A stretch of 64,000 nucleotides of DNA from Lyngbya sp. HA4199-MV5 (GCA_019359375.1 JAHHHL010000014.1:1-64000), one strand, 5' to 3'; shown: positions 25,448-35,630, counted from the first letter of the stretch. Numbers and translations: made by a program. The notes: generated by a model not told the origin, from the sequence alone.

Positions 25448-26164
25448 TCAAACAGCATCCGGGTCTTCTCCCAGTTCTCGTAGCCGTGCTGCCAGTCGTT
25501 CTGCCCGTTGACGTTCTTGTTCTGCTCGTTGCTGCTCTTGCTCTGCCTGTGCTTCTGCCTGTTGTCGAGCGACGGTTTGTTCGTGCAAGGCTGTTGCCAG
25601 TTCATCGGGAATGAGCAACTTTTCCCCTGTGTCGAGCCGATAAAACGCAATGAGTTTACCGTCCACTGCCAGCCGCAACTGTAAGGGTTGGCTTTGACCA
25701 TCCGTAATCGGTTCGTAGGCTTCTCCATGCAGGCGATATCCCCGTAACTGTTCTGGTATCCATTCTCCTTTCGGATCAAACTGCCAATATTCCTGTACCC
25801 CAAGCTGTTCATACAGGGTTTTCTTGAAGCTTTCGTCGTGTTGGCGGGTGCCTTGAGAGGTCATCTCAAAAATGACGGCGGGCACCTGTCCTTCATCCCA
25901 AATTTTGTAGCTGTCGCGCCCACCCGGAGGCACATCAAAAATCACCATCACGTCTGGAGCAGTCCGCAAGCGCGGAAACCCCTGTGCATAGTAGAGAAAC
26001 TGGTTGCCCAATACGGTTGCCTGTCGATCGCTCAAAAACTGACGCAACACTTCTAAGACGATCGCCAACACATAGAAGTGATCATAGGTTTCTGCCACAG
26101 GTTCACCATCGCCAGTGGGATAGAAGGGTTCAGTGGTTTGAAGGTTTGGTAAGAGTGTCGTCAT
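25448..26164 (-). CDS. Uma2 family endonuclease (DUF820)
   Basis: A 238-residue Uma2/DUF820 protein with a PD-(D/E)xK-like core: APDVMVIFDV, VPAVIFEMTSQGTRQHDE and EQLGVQEYWQFDP. Uma2 proteins are greatly expanded in cyanobacteria; their nuclease function is predicted. The last 60 residues are a long, charged coiled coil rich in Gln, Glu and Arg (AEQEQQRAEQERQRAERLAA), a common tail of this family. The gene stands alone. Confidence 0.92.
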   Translation of the reverse strand: MTTLLPNLQTTEPFYPTGDGEPVAETYDHFYVLAIVLEVLRQFLSDRQATVLGNQFLYYAQGFPRLRTAPDVMVIFDVPPGGRDSYKIWDEGQVPAVIFEMTSQGTRQHDESFKKTLYEQLGVQEYWQFDPKGEWIPEQLRGYRLHGEAYEPITDGQSQPLQLRLAVDGKLIAFYRLDTGEKLLIPDELATALHEQTVARQQAEAQAEQEQQRAEQERQRAERLAARLRELGEDPDAV

Positions 26165-26688
26165 ACTCCATCACCGCAGGGTATACCGTTATTGTACCTG
26201 TCCTGTCTATGCCCTTTGGGTTTTGGCTTTTAGATTTTGGCTTTACGGTTATGTCTGCGACTTTTTGGCGGTTGCATGGTCTTTTTTCTCTTGCTTGCAC
26301 TCAGTATTCTTTCGCTTGCACTCAGTATAAAGAGCAATTTAGTCGATCGTACGTGAAGGAGGGTGCGATCGTGCTCCGAGCACAGTAGTTAGAGGCATCT
26401 GTTTTGTTCACACCGCTTTTTTGACCCTGCGAGTTAGAAATGCGACGAAAATGGCAAGACTAGATTACATCCGAGCGATCAGCCGTTGCAGTTTGGTCCT
26501 GTCTCGCCTGCTTGGGATTCATTCAGCAACCCCATATACTCTTTACTAACTGTGGAGTTGATGGTTGCTGTCCCTACTGGATGACCCACATTGATGCCCG
26601 GATCGTGTCGATGCCCTCATACCTGTAATCATGCCTTGCGTTGGGAGTCTCTCCCCTTCGGCATTGTCAAAGGAGCTTACTATTTACT
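26165..26688. other. Gap with a direct repeat ahead of the response regulator
   Basis: No supported gene. A 21-base direct repeat of CTTGCACTCAGTAT occurs twice at about 26293-26330. An AAAGGAG at 26669-26675 precedes the response-regulator start with long spacing. Nothing else was recognised in the 520 bases. Confidence 0.4.
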
Positions 26689-27645
26689 ATGGATTACGCA
26701 ACCACTGACCTTAATGCCATGAGTCGCCAACTGACGAGCCTCGATCGGACGAAGAAGGCAAAAATGCTGGTCGTTGATGATGAACCAGACAATCTCGACT
26801 TGCTGTACCGCACGTTTCGGCGTGACTTTCAGGTGTTGAAAGCAGAAAGTGGCGTTCGCGCTCTTGAACTGCTGGCATCGGAAGGCGAAGTCGCTGTCAT
26901 TATCTCAGATCAACGGATGCCAGAGATGAAGGGTACTGAGTTTCTCAGCCGCACAGTGCCTCAGTTTCCAGACACGATGCGGATTATTCTCACGGGCTTT
27001 ACAGATGTCGAAGATCTAGTTGAGGCAATTAACTCTGGACAGGTGTATAAGTACATCACCAAACCGTGGGATCCAAACGAACTGAAAGCGGTTGTGCAAC
27101 GTGCTGCCGAAACCTACGAGCTGCTTAAGCAGCGCACCGAAGAATTGCATCGATCGCAGGCGCAAATGGCTCTTCTGTCTACAATTGTTCACACAGCACA
27201 AGAGGCACCCAGTTTAGAAGAAAGCCTGAAGCCGATCGCGTCTGCTTTTGGCAAAAACTTTCAGGCAGACGGTAGCATTCTGCAACTGGTCGAGGGCGAT
27301 CGGCTAGTCCCGTCCCAGGGTGAATACAGTACCAACGGCAAACTGGACAACTGGTTGGAGCACGATCCCCTGGTTAAAGAGGCGATCGCCACTCACGAAA
27401 CTCAGATTGTCACCAACATTGCGGCAGACGCAGCGCTGGCTGGAATCGAACACTATGCGTCCTCTGGCATTCAGTCGCACTTGTTGATTCCCGTGACGTA
27501 TCGAAAAGAAGTGCTTGCGGTACTGTCGTTACAGTGGAAGCAGCCCGTCACCTTACGAGACGATGAACTGATGCTGGTGCAACTTTCGGCACAGCAGGTC
27601 GCTCTGGCGTTGACATGCACTCGCTACTACCGCCCAGTTGCATAG
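26689..27645 (+). CDS. Response regulator with REC and GAF domains
   Basis: A 318-residue response regulator. The receiver (about 23-140) has the acidic pair in LVVDDEPDN, the phosphoacceptor Asp in VIISDQRMPEMKG and the conserved Lys in YITKPWDPNEL. After a coiled-coil linker, a GAF-like domain (about 170-310) includes LIPVTYRKEVLAVLSLQW. There is no DNA-binding or kinase domain, so signalling is probably through the GAF domain or a protein partner. Start is MDYATTD; MSRQLTS ten codons later is also possible. Confidence 0.9.
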   Translation: MDYATTDLNAMSRQLTSLDRTKKAKMLVVDDEPDNLDLLYRTFRRDFQVLKAESGVRALELLASEGEVAVIISDQRMPEMKGTEFLSRTVPQFPDTMRIILTGFTDVEDLVEAINSGQVYKYITKPWDPNELKAVVQRAAETYELLKQRTEELHRSQAQMALLSTIVHTAQEAPSLEESLKPIASAFGKNFQADGSILQLVEGDRLVPSQGEYSTNGKLDNWLEHDPLVKEAIATHETQIVTNIAADAALAGIEHYASSGIQSHLLIPVTYRKEVLAVLSLQWKQPVTLRDDELMLVQLSAQQVALALTCTRYYRPVA

Positions 27646-27696
27646 GTCTGGAGATTTGAGATAAGGGCTTGTCTGTTCGCTGAATGTGAGATAGTC

Positions 27697-28419
27697 ATGG
27701 AACCTGCAAGCTCAATCTTCAAGCCCATGACCTCCGATCGTGTTCGTACTCTGTTCAACCGGATTGCCCCAGTCTACGATCAACTCAATACCTGGCTGAG
27801 TCTGGGGCAGCACCGCATTTGGAAGCAGATGACAGTTAAGTGGAGCGGGGCAAAAGCTGGGGATACTTGTCTGGATGTGTGCTGTGGCAGCGGTGATCTG
27901 GCATTATTACTCGCTCAAGCAGTCGGCGCAAGCGGTCGGGTGATGGGGATTGATTTTGCGGCAGAGCAGTTGGCGATCGCCCAGCAACGATCGCAACAAC
28001 ACTATCCCGTTCCTCCCCTTACCTGGCTGGAGGGCGATGCGCTGGCTCTCCCGTTTGCCGACCATGAGTTTGATGCCGCTACGATGGGCTACGGGTTGCG
28101 GAACGTGACGGATATTCCCCGCAGTTTGAAGGAACTTCATCGCGTCTTAAAACCACACGCCAAAGCCGCCATTCTCGACTTTCACCGACCCTCCAATGCT
28201 CAAATCCGTGCCCTTCAACAGTGGTATCTGGATGCGATCGTCGTGCCTGCTGCTCAACAATTTGGCTTAACCGAAGAATATGCGTATATTGCGCCCAGCC
28301 TCGATCGCTTTCCCACAGGAGCCGAACAAGTTACCTTAGCGCGTCAGGCAGGCTTTGTTAGTGCCACCCATTACCCCATTGCGGGCGGTACGATGGGAGT
28401 GTTGGTGGTAATGAAGTAG
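27697..28419 (+). CDS. menG: MenG/UbiE-type quinone methyltransferase
   Basis: A 240-residue SAM-dependent methyltransferase. In cyanobacteria this enzyme adds the ring methyl group to 2-phytyl-1,4-naphthoquinone, the last step of phylloquinone (vitamin K1) synthesis for photosystem I. Motif I is CLDVCCGSGDLALLL; family signatures are LFNRIAPVYDQLN at the N-terminus and YGLRNVTD with LKELHRVLKP. Length is normal. The stop is followed by heptamer repeats that extend up to the next gene's ATG. Confidence 0.94.
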   Translation: MEPASSIFKPMTSDRVRTLFNRIAPVYDQLNTWLSLGQHRIWKQMTVKWSGAKAGDTCLDVCCGSGDLALLLAQAVGASGRVMGIDFAAEQLAIAQQRSQQHYPVPPLTWLEGDALALPFADHEFDAATMGYGLRNVTDIPRSLKELHRVLKPHAKAAILDFHRPSNAQIRALQQWYLDAIVVPAAQQFGLTEEYAYIAPSLDRFPTGAEQVTLARQAGFVSATHYPIAGGTMGVLVVMK

Positions 28420-28487
28420 TTAGTTGTTAGTTGTTGGTTGTTAGTGACAGCTAGAACTAAAAACTAAAAACTAAAAACTAAAAACTG
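28420..28487. repeat. Heptamer repeats forming the whole menG-DUF445 spacer
   Basis: TTAGTTG/TTGGTTG units are followed by four AAAAACT units that end directly at the next ATG. The spacer therefore has no Shine-Dalgarno sequence, and the leader of the DUF445 mRNA is itself repeat. Confidence 0.8.
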
Positions 28488-29729
28488 ATGCCTTCTGCTT
28501 TGGATTTTTCTGCGCTCTGGCTGTTTCTGGCTCCCCCGATCGTTGGCGGCATCATTGGCTACTTCACCAATGACATTGCCATCAAAATGCTGTTTCGTCC
28601 GTATAAACCGCGGTATATCGGTGGGCGACAGGTGCCTTTCACACCGGGACTTATTCCGCGCAATCAGGAACGGTTAGCCAAACGCATTTCCGACACCATT
28701 ATGGGGTCACTGCTCACGCCAGAAGAACTGCAAAAGCTGGCAAAGCGGCTACTGGAAACTGAACGCGTTCAAGCCGCGATCCTCTGGCTCTTGAAGCTAG
28801 GTTTAGAGCAAATTGAAACCGACAAGGAGCAAAAAACGGCGAAAGTGCTGGCAAGCATTTTGCACGATCTGCTGGGTGAATCGCTGCCACGGTTGCTAAA
28901 AGTCCTAGCCCGTCGTGAAGATTTTCTTGAAACGCAGCTCAATCAAATTTTTGACCAGGTATTGCTGGAGTTTCAACTGAATGATGAGCAGTCGATTAAG
29001 CTGGCAGATTGGTTGCTTCAAGTGGTTTTGCCACCCGACACGATCCGTCTGGTGCTGATCGACTTTTTGACCGATCGCAACATTCAAGTCATTGATGAGG
29101 GCTTTCGAGAACGCACCAGCGGCACCTCCTGGGTCGTGGCAAACCTGTTTGGAGTCCGTAATTCTCTAGTGCGCCTCCGTACTTTTTGCTTAGACGAAAA
29201 GGAAGACAGCAATACTCGCATCGCCGAATTGGTTTCAACCCTCAATCTGCGACGACGCTTGCAGGAATGGCTGCAAAATCTGTCACTGCAAAATCTACCT
29301 ATTTCAACCGTGCGTCAACTGCGAAAAACCCTGCGAGATAGCGTGCGGGTCTACATTCAAGAGAAAGGCTCCGACGTATTGCAGGAGCTAGGAAAATCAG
29401 TTGAATGGGAAAATGTCGCCACCCTGATTCTCAACCGCTTACGCACGTCTGAAGTCGTCAATACGTCGCTAGAAATTGTGAGCCTGGACTTAGCGCTGAT
29501 TCTGGAACGTTATTTAGAGCGCGATTTAGAAGCACTTGTAGAGCAAGCCATTCCCATTCTCAACATCGATCAGGTGATTATCGATCGCGTGAAAGCCACC
29601 TCACCCGAAAACCTTGAGGATGCCATCAACGGCATTGTGAAAAGTGAATTACAGGCGATCGTCAATCTGGGCGGCATCCTCGGCTTCCTCATCGGCTTGC
29701 TGCAATCAGCCTCGCTGCTCTTGCGGTAA
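28488..29729 (+). CDS. DUF445 family membrane protein
   Basis: A 413-residue DUF445 protein, a broad bacterial membrane family of unknown function. The N-terminal helix [20 protein letters not shown] is followed by the signature [11 protein letters not shown] and [19 protein letters not shown]; a second helix at the C-terminus ([19 protein letters not shown]) closes the protein. The long middle domain is soluble and helical. There is no ribosome binding site; AAAAACT heptamers immediately precede the ATG. Confidence 0.9.
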   Translation: MPSALDFSALWLFLAPPIVGGIIGYFTNDIAIKMLFRPYKPRYIGGRQVPFTPGLIPRNQERLAKRISDTIMGSLLTPEELQKLAKRLLETERVQAAILWLLKLGLEQIETDKEQKTAKVLASILHDLLGESLPRLLKVLARREDFLETQLNQIFDQVLLEFQLNDEQSIKLADWLLQVVLPPDTIRLVLIDFLTDRNIQVIDEGFRERTSGTSWVVANLFGVRNSLVRLRTFCLDEKEDSNTRIAELVSTLNLRRRLQEWLQNLSLQNLPISTVRQLRKTLRDSVRVYIQEKGSDVLQELGKSVEWENVATLILNRLRTSEVVNTSLEIVSLDLALILERYLERDLEALVEQAIPILNIDQVIIDRVKATSPENLEDAINGIVKSELQAIVNLGGILGFLIGLLQSASLLLR

Positions 29730-29830
29730 GTGGAGTCAGGAGTCAAAGGGAGTTTTTAGCCATTAGTTTTTAGTTGTTAGAAGTCAAGAACTGGGCGGTA
29801 ACGAAGATCCATGACCAACAACAAAAGACT

Positions 29831-29962
29831 CTAGGGCGCGTCATCAATTAAGCCCAGAAACCTTGCGCTATCGGCATGATCGCGCCCGTCCCAACATACC
29901 AGGCTAGGGGCTGGAACTCTTGCTGCAAGTAATGTGTAGTTGTAATTGATGACAGCCCCTAG
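29831..29962. repeat. MITE-like element, copy 4 of 6
   Basis: A 132 bp copy from CTAG to CTAG, with left end AGGGCGCGTCATCAATTA and right end TAATTGATGACAGCCCC. It follows DUF445 and precedes a REP-like segment. Confidence 0.9.
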
Positions 29963-29992
29963 CGTAAAGCCTTTGCCGTCAAAGAAACGCAG

Positions 29993-30060
29993 AGCGAGTG
30001 CAAAGCATTCAGGCATGCGCTCGCAGAGCGTTCCGCAGGAAAGGCTTCACAACTAACAAC
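29993..30060. repeat. REP-like intergenic repeat, copy A
   Basis: The segment with GCGAGTGCAAAGCATTCAGG, then GTTCCGCAGGAAAGGCTTCA and ACTAACAAC, matches 53762-53830 at roughly four bases in five. A shorter relative lies near 61735-61772. It directly follows MITE copy 4. Confidence 0.65.
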
Positions 30061-30118
30061 TTTCTTAACTCAAAACTCCCCTGCCTCCCTTGCTTCCCCT
30101 GCCTCCCCCTGCCTCCCC

Positions 30119-30883
30119 TCACCACGGCAACCGACTGCCATCCCAGGAAAAGAACTCGCCGCTATCCCGTTCCTGGAGTTGATCCAACACGGCTAACAGT
30201 TGCTTCACGGTGCGATCGACCGCAAAGAGCTTTTCCGGTGGCACGTTGCGTTGAAACGGTTGGGACAATTGGGTATTCGTAGTACCGGGATGGAGCGTCA
30301 CGACGATCGCCCGTGGACAGGTGCGCTTATATTCGATCGCGGTGGTTCGCATGAACATATTCAACGCGGCTTTAGAGGCGCGGTAGCCGTACCATCCGCC
30401 TAAGTGGTTATCGCCAATGCTGCCAATTTTGGCGGAGATGGTGGCTAGAAGGGCACGATCGCCATGCTTCAACAATGGCTGCACATGCTTTGCCACCAGC
30501 ACAGCCCCAATGCTATTGACCTGGAAGTAGCGCAACAGTTGCTCGGCATTCAATTGGCGCAAACTTTTTTCGGGCTGCATGGTGCTATCGTGCAACACAC
30601 CCACGCAATTAATGACGGTATGCAGCGTCTTTGTTTCTGCCTGGATAGTTTTGACGACGGCTGCAATCTGCGCTTCGTCTGTAATGTCCATTGGCAGGCA
30701 GGAAAGACGAGTATCGGCAATCGCCAACAGTGCTGTTTGTGGATTGCAGTGGGTGGCGTAGAGGCGATCGACCCCCTCACGCTGCAACCATTGCCGCACA
30801 AACTCTAACCCGATCCCCTGACCTGCGCCAACGATGAGCGCATTGATAGGACGATCACGCACTGACTCAGAAAGATGGCTCAC
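30119..30883 (-). CDS. SDR family oxidoreductase (CsgA-like)
   Basis: A 254-residue short-chain dehydrogenase/reductase. The Rossmann motif is GAGQGIGLEFV (18-28), the NNAG position reads VINCVGVLHD, and the catalytic Ser-Tyr-Lys are in ATISAKIGSIGD and YGYRASKAALNMF. It resembles C-factor-type SDRs. The substrate is unknown. The stop lies at the edge of a CTGCCTCC repeat tract. Confidence 0.9.
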   Translation of the reverse strand: MSHLSESVRDRPINALIVGAGQGIGLEFVRQWLQREGVDRLYATHCNPQTALLAIADTRLSCLPMDITDEAQIAAVVKTIQAETKTLHTVINCVGVLHDSTMQPEKSLRQLNAEQLLRYFQVNSIGAVLVAKHVQPLLKHGDRALLATISAKIGSIGDNHLGGWYGYRASKAALNMFMRTTAIEYKRTCPRAIVVTLHPGTTNTQLSQPFQRNVPPEKLFAVDRTVKQLLAVLDQLQERDSGEFFSWDGSRLPW

Positions 30884-30915
30884 TCGTCTTTAAGGATCGT
30901 GAATACAGGGCAGCA

Positions 30916-31572
30916 CTAAAGATACTGCACAACTTCCTGCACCGGATAGCGGACTTTTGGCAAGGCAGCATTTTTGTCATCGTCGGCGCGATAGCCAGCC
31001 GCACAGACCACCACCGAGGCGTAACCCAGTTCAGCTAACCCCAGCACTTCGTCATACTTAGGAGGATTAAAGCCCTCGATCGGGCACGTATCAATGCCCA
31101 AAAGTGCTGCACTGGTCATAAACTGCCCCAGCGCAATGTAGACCTGACGCTTCGACCATTCATCAATATCAAGCGGGTAGGGTGGCTTGTCCAAAAAGCC
31201 ATTGATGACTTTAGCAAACCCTTGCAGATTCTCCACGGGCACCTGACGCACGGTCGAAATATTCTGCATGTAGCGATCGACATCAGCGGCGCTCAAATCT
31301 TTTTTAAAGGCAAGCACAACCAGGTGAGACGCATCCACTACCTGCGTTTGCCCCCAGCTATACTCGCTCAACTGTTGACGAATCGCCGGATTCGTGACCA
31401 CAAAAAATTTCCACGGCTGTAGCCCAAACGACGACGGAGCCAGGACAAGGCTTTCTACCAGGGTCTGCCAAAGGTCTTCCGTAATCTTCTGCGTTGCATC
31501 AAACTTCTTCGTCGCGTAACGCCACTGTAACTGTTGAAGTAACTGTTCAGTCGAAACCACAGCGCTGCTCAT
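30916..31572 (-). CDS. NAD(P)H-dependent nitroreductase family oxidoreductase
   Basis: A 218-residue FMN-dependent nitroreductase-family enzyme similar to NfsB: RYATKKFDATQKI near residue 18, LVLAPSSFGLQPWKFFVV (42-59), and the C-terminal GIDTCPIEGFNPPKYDEVLG. The conserved Arg, Ser and Asn/Gln residues that bind FMN are in these motifs. It reduces quinones, nitro compounds or similar acceptors; the physiological substrate is not known. It may be co-transcribed with the SDR gene 32 bases downstream. Confidence 0.92.
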   Translation of the reverse strand: MSSAVVSTEQLLQQLQWRYATKKFDATQKITEDLWQTLVESLVLAPSSFGLQPWKFFVVTNPAIRQQLSEYSWGQTQVVDASHLVVLAFKKDLSAADVDRYMQNISTVRQVPVENLQGFAKVINGFLDKPPYPLDIDEWSKRQVYIALGQFMTSAALLGIDTCPIEGFNPPKYDEVLGLAELGYASVVVCAAGYRADDDKNAALPKVRYPVQEVVQYL

Positions 31573-31642
31573 AGATGTCGTTCTGTAAAGGCACTCTGAT
31601 TATAGCGGACGCAAAATACAGCGGTTATTGATTGGGTAAGGT

Positions 31643-32518
31643 TTACCAGTTTCGCCAACCACCTGAGGCTTTCGCTTCCTTTTGAGATTGGATGGGGCGG
31701 CTTTGGAGTAATGATTGGTACTCCTGGCTGCTTGCCCAGCGATCGATTTCACGCGCCCGTAACACAGGAACGGGATGGGTCAGTTGAGCCGTCATTGCCT
31801 GCTTGAGTATGGCACCAATCTGGTCATTACTGATGTCGTCATAGGCACGCGCCTGAGCGAGAAACGCATCCAGATTCAGTTGCTTCGCCAGCGTGGGTGA
31901 ACCGCCTGCCAGCTTCATGAGGACGGAACTCACCACTTCGGGTTTTTGAGTGGCGAGTAGCGCTGCCCGATCGCAAGTAAATTCGGCACAGCGCACCCAT
32001 TCTAAAATTTGTGCCTGTAAGGTTTGGGCGATCGCGCCGCCCAGGGTAGGTAATTGCCCTGCTGCCAGCACCAAAATGTTTGCCAGCGTTAGATAAACGC
32101 CGTGTTCACACTTCAAATGCCCCAATTCGTGAGCAATGACTGCCTGGATTTCTTCTGGCGTTAGCAAGTCAAGCAGCGATGTGTGAACAACAATAAAGGG
32201 CTGCTTTCCTCGCATGGCAAACGTATACGCATTGGGTACCGGATGCTGGCGCACATAGAGATGGGGTGGCTCTAAGTCCAGCACTTTGCAGGCATCCAGC
32301 AGCAGCGTATGCAGTTCAGGCAATTGCTGTTCACCCACCAAAACGCTGGAGGCGATGTTTTCTAAGTAGAAAAACTGTTCCGCGATCGGTCCCAGTAGGT
32401 TCCGAATGACAACATCCAGACCCGGTAACTGTTTCAAATTCGCCGTTGCCTCAAAGTCGAGAGGGTGACGAAAGTGGTCGGCTCGCAAGCCAATGAGGGG
32501 CGTTTTGAAGAAAGACAT
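31643..32518 (-). CDS. M48 family metallopeptidase
   Basis: A 291-residue M48 zinc protease. The HEXXH motif is HELGH at 130-134, with the third ligand Glu in EFTCDRAALLA. The N-terminus (MSFFKTPLIGLRADHFRHPL) and LYVRQHPVPNAYTFAMRGKQ are conserved in cyanobacterial homologues. There is at most one weak membrane segment (LANILVLAAGQLPTL), unlike HtpX with its four. The start at 32518 is preferred over an upstream ATG at 32554 on similarity. Confidence 0.9.
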   Translation of the reverse strand: MSFFKTPLIGLRADHFRHPLDFEATANLKQLPGLDVVIRNLLGPIAEQFFYLENIASSVLVGEQQLPELHTLLLDACKVLDLEPPHLYVRQHPVPNAYTFAMRGKQPFIVVHTSLLDLLTPEEIQAVIAHELGHLKCEHGVYLTLANILVLAAGQLPTLGGAIAQTLQAQILEWVRCAEFTCDRAALLATQKPEVVSSVLMKLAGGSPTLAKQLNLDAFLAQARAYDDISNDQIGAILKQAMTAQLTHPVPVLRAREIDRWASSQEYQSLLQSRPIQSQKEAKASGGWRNW

Positions 32519-32595
32519 GGCGGGAAACCCATAGAAGGCAAAAGCTGGAGGCACTGAGTCAGCAACACTCAGATTTAGGGCAAAAATGGACTTTT

Positions 32596-32628
32596 AGACC
32601 TCCGAGGTTTTGAAAACCTCGGAGGTCT
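32596..32628. repeat. AACCTCCGAGGTT family hairpin, copy B
   Basis: A perfect 15 bp inverted repeat, AGACCTCCGAGGTTT and its complement, with a 3-base loop. It carries the same palindromic core as the two longer elements at 5168 and 58378, but lacks their spacer and ends. It lies in the upstream region of the M48 gene, after the murA gene's end. It has no adjacent T-run, so a terminator role is unlikely. Confidence 0.7.
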
Positions 32629-32812
32629 TGGGGAACCTTCAGCGATCGATAGGATCAAGCAGACAGCAGCAACTCACTGTTAGTATAGCGAGAAGCTCTA
32701 ACGGCTTGTGCATCGATCACACGTTGAAACCTCCACTAAACCCTGATGCCCTGAGGATTGGTGCAGCTAGAGCATGACCAGACCTCAGGACAATCGCTTC
32801 TATTGCTATCTA

Positions 32813-34216
32813 CTAGCTCAGATCTGCGCTTGGAACGGCGATCGCAGTATCAGGAACAACCAATAAGCTATCAACCGCATCACTGCCTTGCAACCGCTGT
32901 AGGTTAGCACCCAGTTTTTGCAGCTTGGTGTCTAGATTCTCGTAGCCGCGATCGAGGTGCTGCAAGCCCTGAATGGTCGTTTTGCCTTGAGCCGCCAACC
33001 CTGCCAGAACAAGAGCCGCAGAGGCACGTAAATCGGTCGCCATAACCGGAGCACCAGAAAGCATGGACACGCCTCGGACGATCGCATGAGTGCCTTTGAC
33101 GCGGATATCTGCACCCATCCGCGTTAGTTCTGCTACATGACCAAACCGATTCTCAAACACGGTCTCGGTAATCACGCTATCGCCATCGCTCAGGGTAAGC
33201 AATGCCATGAACGGTGCCTGCATATCCGTAGGAAAGCCAGGATAGGGCAGCGTTTCGATATCAGTTGCCACATGGCGCTGACCCGGCACAATGCGAAGGC
33301 GATTAGGGGCATCTTCGATAATCTGAGCACCCATTGCATGCAGCTTAGCAATCACGGCTGTCAAATGGTCTGGAATGACCGGGGAGAGGCTGATTTCAGA
33401 GCGAGTGATCGCACCCGCCATCAGAAACGTACCTGCTTCAACCCGATCGGGCACAATGGCGTAATCGGTGGTGTGTAAGCTGGGAACGCCCACGATCGTG
33501 ATCGTGTTGGTGCCAGCACCCCGAATTTTGGCACCCATTGCCCGACAAAAGTTTGCCAGGTCAGCCACTTCTGGTTCTTGAGCGGCGTTTTCGATCGTCG
33601 TCTCGCCGTCTGCCAGCGTTGCCGCCATCATCAACGTTTCAGTAGCGCCGACGCTGGGGTAGTCCAGGTAAATTTTGGCACCTTGAAGGCGCTTGTTTCT
33701 ACCGCGAAGATGAGCGTTCACCACGCCATGATCGATTTGCACATCGGCACCCATTGCCTGTAATCCGCGTACATGCAAATCGACGGGACGCGCCCCGATC
33801 GCACAGCCACCGGGCAATGGAATACGGGCAACGCCTAGGCGAGCCAGCAGCGGACCAATGACGAAAAAACTGGCGCGCAGTTGGCTGACCAACTCGTAAG
33901 GCGCTTTTGACTGGGCGATGTGAGACGCATTCACCAATAAGCTATCTCCCTGCCGTTCTAGCTTCACTCCCAACGCGGAGAGGATTTCGGCCATGCGGGT
34001 GACATCCGCCAACGCCGGAACATTGCGAATGCGACAATCTTGAGAGCAAAGCAGCGCTCCAGCCATGATGACAAGTGCCGAATTTTTGGCACCACTAATC
34101 GCAACATGACCACGTAACGAAGCACCGCCCAAGATTTGCAGGACGGCTTTGTCTTCTTCCGATGAAGAGTGCGTGTTGGAAAGGCTAGTCGAGAGAGTAA
34201 TTGGTCTGTCCTCCAA
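32813..34216 (-). CDS. murA: MurA, UDP-N-acetylglucosamine 1-carboxyvinyltransferase
   Basis: MurA transfers enolpyruvate from PEP to UDP-GlcNAc, the first committed step of peptidoglycan synthesis. Key features are the KN pair in [11 protein letters not shown] (42-52), the catalytic Cys138 in [14 protein letters not shown], the [13 protein letters not shown] motif and the C-terminal [13 protein letters not shown]. The 467-residue length includes a 25-residue polar N-terminal extension. It is the fosfomycin-sensitive (Cys) form. Confidence 0.95.
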   Translation of the reverse strand: MEDRPITLSTSLSNTHSSSEEDKAVLQILGGASLRGHVAISGAKNSALVIMAGALLCSQDCRIRNVPALADVTRMAEILSALGVKLERQGDSLLVNASHIAQSKAPYELVSQLRASFFVIGPLLARLGVARIPLPGGCAIGARPVDLHVRGLQAMGADVQIDHGVVNAHLRGRNKRLQGAKIYLDYPSVGATETLMMAATLADGETTIENAAQEPEVADLANFCRAMGAKIRGAGTNTITIVGVPSLHTTDYAIVPDRVEAGTFLMAGAITRSEISLSPVIPDHLTAVIAKLHAMGAQIIEDAPNRLRIVPGQRHVATDIETLPYPGFPTDMQAPFMALLTLSDGDSVITETVFENRFGHVAELTRMGADIRVKGTHAIVRGVSMLSGAPVMATDLRASAALVLAGLAAQGKTTIQGLQHLDRGYENLDTKLQKLGANLQRLQGSDAVDSLLVVPDTAIAVPSADLS

Positions 34217-34458
34217 GAATCAATTTGTGTATGAGCCACTGTGCAAACCCATTTTCACAAGCCACAGTAGCCGAGGCTGGAAAAAACGAACACCGAAATT
34301 TTACCGGAAAGACGCAAAATGTACAGTTTTTCATCCTGCGCGATCGTGAGCACCCTGTTTGCGGCATGACAGAAGTATCCTCTATTTCTACGCAAAGGTG
34401 ATTGACAGATGGCACAAATTACTTGATGATTATGAATCGCGGCTGTAGCCACAAATAT

Positions 34459-34542
34459 GCGGAACTGGCGGAATTGGTAGACGCGCTAGATTCAGGTTCT
34501 AGTGTTCGCAAGGACTTCCGGGTTCAAGTCCCGGGTTCCGCA
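34459..34542 (+). tRNA. tRNA-Leu (anticodon CAG)
   Basis: An 84-base class II tRNA. Acceptor arms GCGGAAC/GTTCCGC pair, with A as discriminator; anticodon stem CTAGA/TCTAG surrounds TTCAGGT, giving CAG; the long variable arm TGTTCGCAAGGACTT is typical of leucine; the T-arm is CCGGGTTCAAGTCCCGG. No CCA is encoded. Confidence 0.95.
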
Positions 34543-34665
34543 TTTAAACGTCTCCACGACGTATGGATGACCTGAGATAACCGAGGTATCACATTGGTTC
34601 TGTGCATCCCTCAGATCTCCTTATACGTTTCACAAAGTTTGTAACAAAATTTTAATTAATCCTGC

Positions 34666-35439
34666 GTGCTTACCAGTCTTCAAAATCCTCTGGTGAAACA
34701 GCTCCGAAAACTGCATCAGACCAAAGAGCGACGACAGCAGCAGCTTTTTTTGCTGGAAGGGACTCACGTTTTGGACGCTGCACTGAAGGTCGATCGCCCG
34801 CTTGTCACTCTTTGCCATACCCTGGCATGGCAAACAAAATACCCCTTACTGCACGAGCAAGCACAGCAGGCAGCCCAGCGCGTCGAGTTGGTCAGTGCAG
34901 ATGTTCTGCGGGCGATCGCCACTACGGTAGAACCCGATGGTGTTGTGGCAACGGTTGAGCGCGTATCTACTCCTGTCCCCTCATTTAGCAGTCTTGGCTT
35001 AGTCCTGGAAACGATACAAGACCCCGGCAATCTCGGCACCATGATTCGGACAGCGGCGGCAGCGGGTGCGGATGGTTTGCTACTTAGCGCCGATAGTGTG
35101 GATTTCGATCACCCTAAAGTGCTGCGCGCCTCTGCTGGGCAATGGTTTCAGTTTCCGATGGCAGCCAGCTCTGACCTTAAAGCAGACCTGAACCACTATC
35201 AACGCCAGGGGATGCAGATTATTGCTACACGCCCCAAGGCTACGTTGACCTACTGGCAGGTTGATCTGCGGTCACCGACATTGCTGCTCATGGGCAATGA
35301 AGGCGCTGGCTTGTCTCCTGAACTTGCCGCGATCGCCGATCAGCATGTCGCAATTCCGCTAAGCCCTGGTGTGGAATCCCTAAATGTGGCGATCGCCGCC
35401 GCTCTGATGCTTTACGAAGCCAAACGGCAAAGAGGTTAG
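34666..35439 (+). CDS. TrmH (SpoU) family RNA 2'-O-methyltransferase
   Basis: A 257-residue SpoU-class methyltransferase. It has the N-terminal substrate-binding domain (LTSLQNPLVKQLRKLHQTKE, FLLEGTHVLDAAL) and the trefoil-knot SAM domain with motif 1 IQDPGNLGTMIRTAAAAGAD, motif 2 LLMGNEGAGLSPEL and motif 3 VAIPLSPGVESLNVAIAAAL. It methylates ribose in rRNA or tRNA; the site cannot be told from sequence. The start is GTG and is not preceded by a strong ribosome binding site. Confidence 0.92.
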   Translation: MLTSLQNPLVKQLRKLHQTKERRQQQLFLLEGTHVLDAALKVDRPLVTLCHTLAWQTKYPLLHEQAQQAAQRVELVSADVLRAIATTVEPDGVVATVERVSTPVPSFSSLGLVLETIQDPGNLGTMIRTAAAAGADGLLLSADSVDFDHPKVLRASAGQWFQFPMAASSDLKADLNHYQRQGMQIIATRPKATLTYWQVDLRSPTLLLMGNEGAGLSPELAAIADQHVAIPLSPGVESLNVAIAAALMLYEAKRQRG

Positions 35440-35630
35440 GAGTGAGGGGTTAGGAGTGAAGAGTCAGAAGTCAGCGTCAGCTATCAGCGAACAGTCTCCA
35501 GTCTTCAGCGATCAATCTTTAGTTTCCAGCTTTAGACACACCACGCTTGTCCACTGGTGACTGTTTCACTACTCACTGGCGACTGCTAAAACCTTTTAGC
35601 TTTTAGCTTTTAGCCCTCATCCCTCATTCC
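35440..35630. repeat. Heptamer repeat tract
   Basis: GGAGTGA-like, AGCTTTT/AGCCTTT, TCAGCGA and TCATCCC units with a 7-base period fill the 190 bases between two convergent genes. The last units touch the stop codon of the next gene. Confidence 0.7.

Noticed and set aside
32596-32628. Intrinsic terminator for murA or M48
   Set aside because: Perfect hairpin, but no T-run in either direction and the core belongs to a dispersed repeat family.
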